From Acanthococcus lagerstroemiae (taxonomy: Eukaryota; Arthropoda; Insecta; Hemiptera; Eriococcidae), in contig CM063111.1 of assembly GCA_031841125.1 (NCBI GenBank), positions 58,589,535 through 58,653,534 of the forward strand: a stretch of DNA of 64,000 nucleotides. The letters run 5' to 3'. This document shows positions 12,349-27,300 of the stretch, one piece after another (within the stretch, counting starts at the first letter, position 1; each line of letters opens with the position of its first letter). The notes below the pieces were generated by a model, which made no database searches, was not told where the DNA came from, and saw only the letters and a list, made by a program, of their open reading frames with translations. The position numbers were made by a program, and so were the translations under genes.

Positions 12349-15300
12349 CTAAATATCAATATGTTCAGTCTCTTCACCACGTAAGGCTGGTATTGGAATT
12401 GGTGGTGATGGTGCTGATTTATCATTCTTCTGATTCGTTGGTTCAATAACTCTCAGCAAATAATGGTAACTGATGAGTCCTAGAATTGCAAATATCAATA
12501 TTATGGTTACTTGCGCTCGTAGACCCATCAAATTTCCGTAATAAAAGCCAACAGCTGTTGCTAAATACTGAAACATTTTTTACAAATATTTTATAACATT
12601 TAAAAGTGTGCTCTATACACAAGTCAAAAAAGAAGTAGGCATGTAACTACAAAACGGTACGTTATTTTGCTGCGAAAACCTATGTGCTAAACTGAAGGGG
12701 GTAAAATATATCTAGTGATAAAAGTCAGCCATTTCCTTTTATTACCGTTCAAAAGTTATCCTACTTCTCAATTATTCTAAATTTTACATTAGGACTAGAA
12801 AATTCAACGAACTCGAATAAATTTGAACACAGCAAAAGCCGGCGCACTATCGTTGGGATACAAGGTACCAAGAAATTGATATATTTCTATATGGAGGCAG
12901 GCATCTGCACAACCAACCAACATATTAGCTGCTAAGAAGCACATGACTCTGAAACATCAACGTTGACAGTATACATACTCGTACAAATTAATAATTTGCT
13001 CAAATCTTCAACAAAAATATCTGTAAGTTCAAAGTGTGCTGATGTATGTGCGCTTCATGCACGCATGTGAATATGAATAATACGAACTATTTGTGTATTT
13101 CAATTTGGCACCAACACAGATAAGTCATGAATTAGTACCCATGAGACAGTTCGGAGAATTAATACAAGCATGTAGAGCTACAGAAAATCTTAGCCTAATA
13201 AAAAACATATGAATAGGATACCACCAATTCCTCAAATGTTTATTTATTTATTTATATTTGAGTCTCCCCAACAGGTGCCCGAAGGTCCCATTGACAGATT
13301 GGCTACAGAGCTGAGTATCAATATTCTATAAGTGAACAGGAAATCCCCCCCCCCTGGATAAAACTCTGTGAGGTTAAATTTGAAATCAATAATCATGAAC
13401 ACTTGTAAACCGAATTTTAAAAAGGAAAAATTGTGCCATTTTTCTTATTTTTAAAGTCATTTTATGAGAAATTTGGAATAAACGCTATTGCCATATGTAA
13501 TATGTATACGTGTGTATATCTTAAAGTGGGGCTGTATTGAACATTAGGGGCTACTTTGAACACCGGCACTTTTTCATTTTAGCGCACGTTGGTGGTAAAG
13601 TTATGAACTATCTTCCTGCGTTCTTTTAACACCAGGCAACCAGACACTTGAAGAAGGAGTCCTTATCAGTTATGTGGGAATGTTCACATTTATTTATGGA
13701 AGTGTGCATTGTAGAAATTTACCGCGATTTTGAGTTGAAATTTATGGCTGCAACATGTTCTATATGAAAAATTTACTTTCAACTCTTCGCGGTAGGTGAT
13801 ATTTCTCATGAATTAGTGCATCCCACTGGCATCAAATGCCGTGAATTCAAAATTTTCAACTTTAAATAATAATCCTGTACGTGTAATTATTTTTCTGAGG
13901 GGGACTACTTTGAACAGTAAACAAATAATACATCAGTGTAATTAACAAGTGATTTTGATGGAACAAAAAATAGTTTTTGCTGCCGATTCCCGATGCGCAA
14001 TCAGTTACCCTCTAATTACCTAGTTACCCGCGGAAAAGTTACCCATTTGTTACCCTCGGTTACCCTCAGATTACCCTTGTTCCCTTTTAGTTCCCCGGGT
14101 AACTGGTGGGACTTTGCACATCGGGTTATTTGCAAAGATGGTTCAAACGTAAGTACATAAAGTGGATAGGCTCGCAAGAATATTTTAATTATATGGAAGT
14201 TATCAAATTTCACAAGCAGAGTCCTTAAAAGGCATTATTTTGACTTTTGCTGTTGTCGAGTTTCCTCATACAACAGGGAAAAGGTGTTCAAAAAAGCCCC
14301 AAAACCGAGGTAAATTTGAATATATCTTTTATACTGAGAGCTGTATACGTTCACAAGCAAGTTGTAAAACATTTCAAAACATAAATTGATAGAGGGAACT
14401 AGTCTTGAGACCATGGCTACAAAACGTCTTCATTACAATCAGTGTAGTCATACTCACTAAGCAAAATATAGTGGGAAGTGTTCAAAGTAGCCTCACTTTA
14501 TGATAAGTAAAGTTTTTCCGCATGAAATTGGTCGGAAGAAAGTGCTCCTATTTTATGCAGTTTGCCACTCATAGGTAATATTTGGGAAGCGATGAAATCA
14601 TATATTTTAAAATGTAAAAACAGAACAGAAGCTATAGAACTATTGCACATTTCAATTCTGAACACAGAAAAGCCTGCGACGTATGAGATTAATTCTCGAC
14701 TACCTGGTACGTACACTTAATGTACTTCAAGCTTTTTGATCAGGTAACTCATAAGTACATATGTGGCTACCAACTTACGGCAGTTTGATAATGGGTAGCT
14801 GTTCGGTATAGGAGTACACTGCCGAATCAGGAAGCCCAAGGAAAGTTATAACATAGGCGATAATGCTACCCAAACATCCAACAGTGAAAATTGACCTGAG
14901 CTTGAATGATTTTCCTCCGCTCAAAGACAAACATAAACAACAACCTATGAAAAGTTCGTTACAATAATGAAGTATATAATCAGTAACATGTACTCGTATC
15001 TACGTAATTTATAGATAAGCTGTTTATTTGCACTTTTCCTTTCCTTAAAAGATAGGATAAAAACAGGAAAGTAATCAACCTGCGATGTCTCCAAATCCTT
15101 GCACAAATCCGGATAACGGAGCATATTCCTTTGAATTCGATGACAAATACTTAGAAAATCCCATACTGGCCGCCAGTACACTTAAGAATGTTATATTCAA
15201 TCCTGAAATACATAAAATAACTATTTCTGAGCGAACACCGATCTAAACAATAAAAAGATACAAATGAAATCATAGAAAATTGACGGCTCAAACCTGCGTA

Positions 15301-18300
15301 CACAAATAATGTGCATGATATTAAGATATTTTTGTCGGCTGCAATCGAGAAAGCTTTCTTAATCTCGCCTGATGGACTCTTCCTTACTTTCTTTTCGGCA
15401 CTGTCTTCTCGCACTGGTGGCTTGAGGCCGAGAAATATAACTACAGCTGTTAAAATAAATCCCAAAAGCAGCAACGCTATTCTTCCCCTCATGGAACGAT
15501 CTATTGGTTTCATCTCGTCGTGGAATTGAAAATAAGTAAACGCATTTCCGAATAAATAGCTGCAATGAGTAAGTAAGTAAGTGAGTGCGAAACTAAAATC
15601 ATTAAAATTTACGCTCCTCGATCATGTAGTCCTGAGCCAGTACAACTCTTTAACTACAAAATATGGATTTTGATTCAGCTGAAGATGCCGGCCAAAATAG
15701 GCGGTCACGTGTGTTTTGAAAAGTCGAAAAGGGTCTCATAAAGTCTTGATCAAGTCTTGAAAAGCCCTAATCTAATCTAAATGAATTTTGAAGAATTTCA
15801 GTGAGACCAGTTCAGTTTGTGAACTCAGAAGTTTGCAAATTCGTTCTATTTTTTAGTGAACTTGATTGATCTGAATGATCGAGGATGAAAAGTGAACTAT
15901 GAACCGAACCTGAACATTTCGTCTTCAAACTTGAACTTTTTTCAACGCAGTAACATGCTCTAGCCGTTCCATATATTCATATGAAAATAAACTTGAACTG
16001 TGACGTGAACTTGAAGACCGTCTAAACTCGAAATGAACTTAAATGAGCCGCATTTTGGTGAACTTGAACTTTTTCCACTTTCGCGAACTGGTTCATGTCA
16101 GGCAGCTAGTGATAAAACTGACGTAAAATGTCAGAGTGCGCGCGCAGATTTTGACATGGAATGTCATAGTGCGCATGCACCATGCACATTCAGGTTGTGA
16201 CCAGTTGTGACGCAACCATGTCTTTCAAAACACGTGCTTTGAACCGCGAGCGTTCGCGCGCATTCATGTTGCTCTTTTTCGGTTACCTATGCACATCTCC
16301 CTTGAGCATCTTTAAACAGAAATTTGAAAGCTTTACCGGTCCAGTGTTACAAGGTCGAAGTTTATACCACTTGTTTTCATAATCAGTGTAACTTAAGCTA
16401 GATTAGAAAGTGAGGGTAGGAGCACTTGTAATCTGTCCCATGTTTTAAAGTGATACCAACCACTGTCACACCCAAAACCCATCACCTTTCCACTAGCTCT
16501 ATTTATTCGGAATTATTATGTAATATTCAGGATTACTTTCCTCACATATAGACAGACCTTCACTGAATCTAACTTCATTCTGCTAAGAGCAGTTTAATTA
16601 AGTTTATTTCTCTGTATCAGAAATTTTGAATTAAAGATTTGTAATTTTCATTCTGAGAGCTGGTGGTTTGATGGAAATTGAAGCTTATGTCATCCCGCAT
16701 CGGATGGCAGCCTAATTTTGGTAATATATATCTATTCTAACTTATTCATAAGTTATGCTACTCGGAAAAAATAAATACGTCTATTTCAGAGACGGCGGAA
16801 AACAAGTTTCCATCAGTATTCTTCGACTACAATAATTAATCAAGTCGTAGACCTGTTTCTCTCGAAAAATTATAGCATCTCTGGCAAGCAGTTTCAACTT
16901 TCAAGTGGTTCTCGTTGCGAAGTGTCTGACAACTTTTGAATTTTTGTGATCTCCCCCACCCTCAGTTACATACTTTGATTTCCAGAATTTTTGCAAAGAA
17001 TTTATATCATCTTGTAGAGAATGAAATTCTTTAACGACTAATATGGCTTGTGAACAATTTCCACGAAAACTAACAGAACTGCGGTCAGAAGTGTTTTTGG
17101 AGCACTGTATACAATGAGTGCCCCGATATGTAATTGATTTCAAACGGCTTAGTAGGACTTCCAAAAGGTATCATACCTACCAGTAAGCTACTTCATTAGA
17201 AAATTAGAATTTTCACCTGGTATTAAACAGCATCCAGAATATACTAATACTTTGATACACGTTTCCCATTTCTGAATTCAGCACAAGATAATTAGCTTGT
17301 CCGGTCCAAAGCAATGCACCTCCAATACCCCCGAAAGCCGCAGTAATGTAAGTTAGAAGCACATTTTCAAAATAAAACGTGACCAGTAGCCTAGAAGTGA
17401 ATGAAATGAACAATTAAGTATAAATCGTTATTTTAGTGCTTAGTTCTAGGGGTAGCAATCATAAAATATACACGTTATAGGTATACGAATGTATCCACGG
17501 GCCAATTTGACAAATTAGTTCAAAAGACTAAATATCACTTAGGTAGGTATTTTGTCTTTTAGAGCTCAGAGGAGAAACTCGTACTTCTCTATTTCACTTA
17601 AAAACTATCAGATTACTGGAAGATTAAAGAGAACTAAAAATAAAAAACGCACAATTCTCTTCATTCTCTTTTTCAATGTACGCTGCAGTCAAAAAGGTTT
17701 AAAAATCAATCTTTTCAGAATTGTGAAAAGAATTTTAACACGTCGACATAGACAAAACAAAAAATACTACTGCCAACTGTGTCCGTGTTCGAACAAGGTC
17801 CCTATTTAAACGAAAACTGGTCAGCAGGGCGCAGAGTACAGCGAAAGGAGCTGTGCCACGTATGGAATATGCGCTTAATACGGGATATACGCTTAATATG
17901 AACTACGCGCTTAATATGAAGTATTGCTATATGTATTCTCCTCGTGATAAGCGCTAAAACAACGGCAATAGAACAGAGCCCACAGAATGTTTTTCGTTCA
18001 GGTATCTTCAATTTTGAAACAGTTAATCGCAAATATAACACATTTGCAGCGTAAGTGTACCGATATGCTCGTTAAATCCACCAACTAACGCATAGATATT
18101 GCCAAGACTTACGACGCAAATACAGCACCAAGAATCATAGTTGCCTTCCGACCTAGAACAACGATAATGGCTGGCGACAACCACATGCAGAGAGCCAAAG
18201 AAGTGTACATGATTCCAAAACAAACGTAACCGTCGGCCGTGTAGTTGGGATTGTCATTCTGTATGCTGACCGTTAATGTTTTCTGAAAGAAAGAGAGTAA

Positions 18301-21300
18301 TATGTAGCATAGTATGATTCAGTAATATGCCCCATTTCAAAATAAATATATTTAAATAATTTCTTCTGTATCTACACCGCTTGTTCCAATTGACAAACTA
18401 ATATCTAATCAGAACCTCAACAGACGAATAGAGGAAGTGGTACAAATTTGGATCCCTGAGGGTAATTTAAACCCCTCCTAAATATCAAGTGGTATTAAAT
18501 ACACTCTGGTCGGAATGGACTCAATGTACCATATATGTTCATCCAAAAAAAAAAACAAAAAACCATACAACATTTGAAGAACCGAAATATTGTTATCAGA
18601 AGGTAACCTATTTGGTACTTTTATTTTCGGACATTTTGTAAAGTTTTTCAGGTACAGTAAGTTGTTGATCATGTATATTGAATAACTCGCTACAGTGAAA
18701 TTTGGTCTACTCTGGCGAAAGGTGTGCTGCTTTGCATTGCGCAGGTGAGCTTGACGAAATTCATGGTTTTCATATTGCTGGGATCAAATTCATTTTGACT
18801 GCCACATTGGGCTAATTTGGCCTCCAGCAAAAGTATGCAGGTATTTTGCTTCAAACTGCTTTCTAATGAAACATTCATGCCACGAAAGAAACTTTTGGCG
18901 GTTATACGGTATACTGTCTGCAGTGAGTGGAAATTGTTAACTGCCCTCGCAGCGAAAGTGGCGCACAGGCTCGCGACGAATAATGTGTTTTATTTTTTAA
19001 CAACTGAATGTTTTTTCTAACTATTGAATGCATTCTTCACTATAGAATCGATTAAAGAGTTTTTTTTGCTATTTTCCGGAATTCATTACGGGGGGGGGGG
19101 GGGGGGGTCCAAATTACACGCATACTTTGGTCGAAGGTCGATTTGGACGTTTTTCATAAGAATTCTAACAGTAACACCACAAGGAATTTTTCAAGGATGA
19201 ACCGTTCTTGTACCAAGAAAGTTGACCCCTTAGGTTCTGAACAATTCCTTAAAATAAAAGGAAGTCCAAATTTGTACCACTTCCTCTATTATCAGGAACG
19301 TTAGACTAGACATTAAGAAATATCTAGTACATGTGTTTACGGTTACCCAAATCAATGAGATAAGTACATCCCCGAATTCGATGGAAAAAGAACCGAGAGC
19401 CAAACTTTGTGTAAGTTTAGTTTTATTTTTCTTGTTTGATTCGAATATTCATAGTAAGTTACGTTAATCTCGCGAAGGCCGTATCCATTTACTTATTTCA
19501 AAATACATTAGGTTACTCTGATTCAATGACACTCGAGATTGAATAAAGTTATACAGTAGGGGAGAGTGGGGAGCAATCGGACACGGGGAAGATTCGGACG
19601 ACCCCATTTGGGGCCTCAATATTTTCAAAAATCGCCAATTTCCAAAATGAAACTTCATTATATCGATATGTTTATTTATGCAACAAAAAAATCAGACTTT
19701 TATCATTTTCGCGGATTTATAACCAAAAATGTACTGTATTACTGTTTTTTTACTCAGCCACCAATTTTTAAAAATGAAATATTTTTGGCTTTCTGAAGAG
19801 ATATCAATTTCAATCTATTTTTGTTAGGTAGTTTGGATATTCGAAAATAAGTAGGTAAGCAATTTTTGTCGTTTCGGCTGAGTGTCGCTTCATGTAAGAA
19901 AAAGTTCATGAAAATGATAGGTTGGGAGCATTCGGACAAATGGTGTTCTCACTGATTTTTCTGTGATCTCGATGTGATAAGAAGTGCCGGTGTGTGTGTT
20001 TTTGTCCCCCCCCCCCCGCAGGTGCCTGATCACTTTTATTTCTCGGATTGATATTATTGAAAAACTTGACAAGGTTAATGATGAAAAAAAGACTCAGCGA
20101 CAAATTCGATATTAAACGATATTTCGTTGGTAATTAATCGTTTGAATTGTTTCTATGTTGTTTACGAAGTTTCATTTTCGTAATTAAGTAATAAATTTGC
20201 GTTTGTGCATATTTTCTTCAATTTTTATGGGATTTTATGTCGTGTTCGAATCCTCCCCATAACTTGTCCAAATGGTCCTCCCTGTCAGGTTTCGGACAAA
20301 AAAAAAACAAGTTTTTGAAAATTAATTGATAATCAAGATGAAAATGGGAATCAAAAATCATTTTAGATGTAAAAAAGTCCAAAATTTACGATGGTGGGTT
20401 GCAATTGCCACAGAATCTCATAGTTTCCGCGTAAAAGGTCAAAATGCAAAAACTGTCCGAATCCTCCCCACTCTCCCCTGTAAACTATAAAGGAACTCAC
20501 TAGTGGCAGATCTAGTGCGAGATGATCGGATTTTCGTCACGTAGTATCTGTCTGAATTGTTTCCAATGGACATTAATGAAAAATGGGGAGGGGGGAGATT
20601 AGGAGGAGGATAGCGAGATAACTCTAATTGCTCTAGAGAAAACAGGTCCATACTCGCTGAATTTGAATCAGTGGAATTCATTAGTTTTCCAGCTATTAAG
20701 TATACCGATTATGCAATCACAGATTCAAGTCAGTGCATATGCGCTAATTCGCAGGATACATACGCTGATTTGAATCAATGATCACGTGATCAATATGATT
20801 ACACCCAAAGAAACCAGCGAATTCCGCTGATTTAAATTTAGAGAGTAAGAGAACCGACTATATCTTTACTTATATGTCAGATGGCACTACTGCTCTTCCT
20901 TCCCACTGATTCGTACCTTCTCTGAAATCAAATTGCAGATAGTCTTCAAAATGATGTCACCCGAGATGTAATAAAATTTATATGTACTTTTGATTATGAA
21001 CGATATGTTACAAACAATTTCATTTTGGCTAATAAGTCTAATACCCTTTTGACACGGACATGTATTTTCGCTAACCATTATCCAAAATGATTGCGACCAC
21101 CCGGCACCAAAAATGCCGACCAACACAGAGAATGAACGACTAACATGGAGAATGTTACTACAATGACATCATCGGAGTTCTTGCTTCATGATATCCGCTA
21201 TTGTTCTCAATTGTGCGCGCGCATTAGTTCTTTGCAGAATATTTTCGTTTCTGTTGGGCGTCAAATGAATCCGCAGAACGTGTTCTGTAACCATATAAAA

Positions 21301-24300
21301 CTTACGCGTGAGTAAATGTTTCAAGATTTTACCACCGCGCTAGAGGCATAGTCGAGCGCTGCGACGCAAAGCCAAGTCCCGCGTTTCAGCTGTCGCAACT
21401 ACAACGCGAGCAGACAATGGAGAACGAGAATGGATGACGGGAGACTATTTTACAAATTGTAAGTTACATAGACGCAGGCGCGAATGTAGCGATGACATGA
21501 GGACAGTACATTGTGGATGATGGCGGGAATGATACTTTGCCAGTGACAATGAAAACAGTTAGCAGAGGAACGTTGTGGACAATGGCGAAAATATAATATG
21601 CACAGAGGGGGCCGCAAATGGCGCCCTGATCAGTGTACTAGCACTACACAAAACAAAGCACAGTCGAGACGCGACGCGGTTACTTCCTATTAGCAATCAA
21701 AGGAATCGGAGAGGGCTGGATTCCAGCCCGCATACTGACAAGAAACACTGGGGTTTACAGGTTTCCAGGAGCACACACAGCGGATGGTGGGGAGAGTAAG
21801 AGAGGTGAACAGCACAATTAGCCTTGTTGCAAACTGTTTGCCAAAATTAGCTCGACTATCCTTAGTTCTCTGAGTAATTATAAGTATAAAGTAGCTTCCG
21901 ACTTAGTCCGCGAGTGACAAAAAACCATCCTCGCGACATAAAACCACCCTTTTGCGACAGCTGAAACGCGAGACCTAATTTTGGGTCGCAGCGCTCGACT
22001 ATGCCTTTAGTGGAGGTGAAATCTGGAAGCAATTATACTCGCCCAGAGTAGAGAGAGTATACGCGTATGCAGAACATGTTCTACACATTCATTTGACGCT
22101 CAGCAGAAACGAGTAAAATATTCTGCAAGGAACTAATGCGCGCGCACAATTGAGAACAAAAGCGGATATCATGAAGCAATAACTGTCCCGATGATGTCAT
22201 TGTAGTAACATTCTCAGTGTTGGTCGTTTATTCTCGGCATTCTGATCAGCATGCACAGTACCTTGATACACTTCACATTTTCTAAATTCTAGTTCATTGA
22301 TCATCTGTGTACCCAGGGTTACCCAGAAAAGGGGTACAACTAAAATACTTCGTCCCGGGTCCCGTGAGAGTAGTCCAACACCATTTTCCAAGTATGACTA
22401 TACAATTCAGAAATTTTTGCTCGCTTTGTTAGAGCAACGACTTTCTTCTTAGTTTTTATTTTTTGCTCCAGGCTCCGCAATAGCTTCGGCTGGCCCTACG
22501 TGTGATCATGCACTGACCATTTTATCATGGATCTGGGCCCAACACAAAATGAGGTTTGTACTTATTACTTCCACATAATGAAGGTAATTCAGTAGGAGTA
22601 GATACCTTATGTATGTTCTAGCGCAGTAATGATTTCTCTTACTTTTTCCCCCCATTTTTCAGTTCTCAAGAAAAAATAAAAATTCTCTTAATTTCCGTAT
22701 TGAATATTTAACTATTTTTAAGGATAATTTTAATCATTTCATCCTATTTTCTCATCTCCTCTAGTTTGAAAATTTTATAAATGTTGTATCCAAATTATAT
22801 CAATTTCCTATCTTTCAACTCTTTCTCTTTATTAAAAATCAAATCAACAAAAATCAACACACAATCAACGAGCTACTTTAATCATTTTTATTATGTTTTT
22901 CATGAAAAAATAAATGTAAACACATCGAAGTTTTTTTATTTCGAACTTTCAACAAATCTGATATTGATGTAAGATAATCGTATTTAAAGAACTGCTTTTG
23001 CTTTTCAACCAGACCAGACATATATGTCTGCTACGTCATCAAAATCGTATTTAAAGAACTGCTTTTCAATCGGACCAGACATGCATGTCTGCTACGTCAT
23101 CAATGATTTCGAATCTCGTTGTTCTTCGGTTTATGAGATGTAACAAACACCATCACCCGTTACCTATGTAATAGGCATAGACGTCCGTTACAATATACCT
23201 TTCCCTCTGTGTTTCTCATGTGCGAGTTGGGACGCACCAATGCTCACATTAGAAGGTTCAACATGACGTATAGTACAAGTGAACAAGAGAATAGAAGATA
23301 ATAGATCAATATAATATTTTAATTAATTATTTTTTATTCAACTTTAATTATATCCACACTATCGGAAGCTAAATCGTCTTTCCAATATGCGGCTAAATTT
23401 CTATGATTATTCATTAATGACTGAATTTCTTTGATACGTTGATAAAACTCGTCAATGGTTATAGCTAGATTTTCTAGACGCTTATACTGAAACCAGATTT
23501 CACCTATACGTCTTAATCTTAACGCATGACGGTCTGAAATACCAAATTCTTTTTCAACAAAAATGGAAAATGGTATACTGACCTCCTTTCTGTCTAATTT
23601 TTCTCTATACAGATGAAAAACTTTATTCAAAAAATATCCGTACCGACAGTAATCGGAAAATAATTTCTTTGAGCTGAATTTCAAAATTTTCTTACCTGTA
23701 CCGCGAAGAAATTCACTCAATTCATCAAAATTATTCTCAGAATAAAGTGGAAACTCATTTTTACTTGGTACATAACGAATTAATAATGATATCAAATACA
23801 AATGAAGATCTTGCCCGCACAGTTTCTTGCTCGAACGAGACTTTCGTTTCGTTATCGATTTCAATATTTTATTCGTATGCTTCATTTTCGGAAGACATAA
23901 CTCACCCGATTCTAATTCTTTACGTTTTTCTTCACTTTGAGACGCAGTAGTAAAGATTTTAACAAGAGAATTTAATTCCTTAAGAGAAGATTCAAGAGAA
24001 ATGTTATTCACGATCGTCATGTTGAACCCGTTAAAAATTTTTGCCAACTCACGAACATGAGGAACACAAACACGTAGACTAAACGAACATGAGGAACACA
24101 AACACGTAGACTAAACGTAGGCTAGTTACGCAGTAGTCATGTCATGATAATCTAAGAGCGACTAATAGTTCAAAGCAGATAAAGTAGCAACACTGAATTA
24201 TTTCTGTAGGTAGGAGTGCTAATGTTGTGTGATCTAAGGAGCAGAATAAATTATTCTCTAAATGTATGATAAATATCGTTGCTCATTTAAAGTTTTCCAG

Positions 24301-27300
24301 AATTGTTGAAAATGAAATAAAAAATTTAAATATACCAGAAAATACTACTCGTAATCATGACGTCAGATTGAAGGAGTCCTTAAAATGTATTAATTAAAAT
24401 TTTTTATTACATAAATGGAAGTGTATAAGAACTCTTCTATTGACTTGAAAGAATTTGATTTTGAAAGCTTTATACCATATTTCAAACAACCTATTGATTA
24501 TACAAAATCAAATTATGAAACTCTAATGGACCCACTTTCAGATAAAATTCAACATTTATCTAAATCTAAACAAGTCAAGTATAAAAAATTAATGGTAAAT
24601 ATTGTAGCTCATTTGAGTGTTTTATCAAAAATGATAGAAAAAGAGATTAAAGATTTAAATAAGGTTAAACCTATACTAGAAAATGATTTAGAATCTGACA
24701 TTGAAATTAATTATTTACCTAATGGTGTTTAAAATTTAAATGAAATTTTAGTCTGAATCATCTTCCATTAAATCCTCTTGTATTCCCTCATCAGGTTCTG
24801 CTTCTGAATCAGGGTCAGAAATAAAATCTTCAGGATCAAAACCATATATAAATGACTTAGGTCTACATTCATTTAAATTATTGAAATAATTTTCTGGGTC
24901 TGAATCATTTCCAGAATCATCACTTTCATAATCAGAATCAGGGGGTTCATAAAATTCAAAATCATATAAATCTTCTAGATTATATTCTTCAGGATTGTTA
25001 TTATAATCAATTATAATATCTTCATTATCATTTTCCATTTTGTATTTATTTATTTTTAAAAAAATCAGTTTTTATTGGTAGCTATGTATAAGTTATGCAG
25101 CACTTACATTAAAATTTTTCTTTCTTAAAGGAACCATGTATAAAAATCTTCAGACAAATAAAATACGTCATCCTCATTATATCCTCTGTAATCATAATCA
25201 AAATCATCATAATCAAGAGAATTGTAAAAATTAAATTCTTCTTTGAAAAATGGTAATTGGAAGCAATTTTCCAAGTTTTCAATCGCTTTTGTTTTTTCTT
25301 TATTGAAAATTGATATTTCATAGAAAGTTTCAAGATTTTTAAGTACTCTTATAAATTCAAAAAATTCTTCAGGGTTATCTTCTATAGTAATTTCAATATC
25401 TTCACAACACATAATTTCTTCCTGAATATTATTTTAAAATTTTGAACAAAGGTGGGTAAATAATTTTAAAAAAATGCTTAATATTGTAAAAAGTATTCCA
25501 TCAATGCATTTTTATGTTGAAGTAGGTACATCATATTTCATCTTCATTTAGGAAATAAATTCCAATGTATAGAAAGCAAAATTTTTATATGTTAAAAAGG
25601 ATGAAGTATCAAAATTATAAATTATTTTTTCAATTTCCCCTTTTGTAATCAAATTAACTTTTAAAATAATTTTTTTGACTGATTAAAAATATAATTTTCC
25701 ATATAAATATAGGTACCTAATTATTGCATTTCAAAACATTCCAAATAGATTTTTTATTGATATTATGAAACATAAAATTAAAAGGTTAGGATTGAAAGTA
25801 CCTCAAAAATTAGTCTCAAAATAAAAAATTTTCTAGTGATGCAACATAGTGTCTTATCCTCTTTAATAAGTTAATTTTATTGCGCTTTCCTAAGTAGTCA
25901 CAATTGATTTACTAGTTGCTTTTCTCCCAAGATTTTTCAAATGCTCAATAAATTTATCTCTTGGTATTGTATTACAATAACCCCATGGTATTGTATCAGT
26001 TTGCCCATCAACCAAGCATCTTTTATCATCAAATGAACTTAATCCTCTTTTATTCTGTTCAATGGTATAAATATTATGTTTTGTACTCCTTATCATTTTC
26101 TGTTTAATAGTCTTAGTTATTTTCTTTTCTAAACATATTTTATAATCATCATGAGTTATCTGATTTTTAACAATACTTTTCTTTACTCCTTTAGCTTTTT
26201 TCATTAGATCATCATTTGATGCAAAAACTTTATTAGAATATAATTTTGAAGCTAGTCCAATAAATTCCTCTAAAATTTTTCCATTCATCTCATCTTTAAA
26301 CTTACCTAATACCTTTTTATTGACTTGTGGTAAACCATAAATATTATCTTTTTTATAATCTGATGTATCAAATTCATCAATCATTCCTTTCATATTTTCA
26401 TAAAAGTCTTCTGTTTTTACAGCAATGATTAATGAATCAGTATCCGTATATAATAGTTTTATTCTATCTCCATATCTTTCCTTCAATCTATAATAAAAAT
26501 CATACATTAATGTTTTTGAAATATCTAAAATAGCTACTCCCACATAAATTGGTTGATTGAATTTTATTTCAGTTTTTCTCATTTGTACAGCTGCAAGATT
26601 TTTTCCAAAAAATGTTGATTTCTCAAAATTTGGTTTTGAAACATATTTTGTGTATTTATTACCTTCAGAAATTAATTTTATATCTACGTGCTTTCTAACA
26701 TTCATCATTGTTCTTCCAAAAACAGAATTATTCATTAATTTAAAGAAATCTTTTTCAAAGTCATTCTTAGCTTTTTGTCTTAATTCAGTATTTTTTTCAA
26801 TATACACTTTCATCCAATCAGATTGATCAAATTTTATAACCCTATGTATTTTCTCCAATTTTAATCCTGCTTTAAGAGCCTGCTTAAGATTTAAGTAATG
26901 CAGAACATATTTCTTCTTATCATATAATGTAGTAAATAATTTTGGAAGTTGATTATTATCAATTACATTCTCGGGACAATAAGGTAAATCAGAATGTTTG
27001 TCATGTAACTCTTTAGGATATTTCAAATCCACTTCAAAAAGATATCCAATTTTCTGATCATCTTTCATTTTTATAATTCTATTCTCATCAAAATATTCTG
27101 GATTCTTCCATTCAAATCCTCCATAAGGTAAATACTTACACATAGCCCATCCATATAAATTATTTGCATCCAAATATTGAATGAATACAGAATCCTTATT
27201 TTTATCAAATTTCTTTCCCATATATTTATTATTAGCCTTTGCATATCTATTTGAACATTGAGAAATTCCTCCTCGTTTAGCCCTTTCAAACATTAATAGC

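Noticed and set aside
24021..24101. N-terminal extension of the left-end protein to the first in-frame ATG
   Set aside because: It is encoded by a 32-bp tandem repeat and absent from the paralogue at 35165, so the ATG ending at 24020 is preferred.
26557..26826. 89-codon plus-strand frame inside the polymerase gene
   Set aside because: Antisense shadow of the polymerase.
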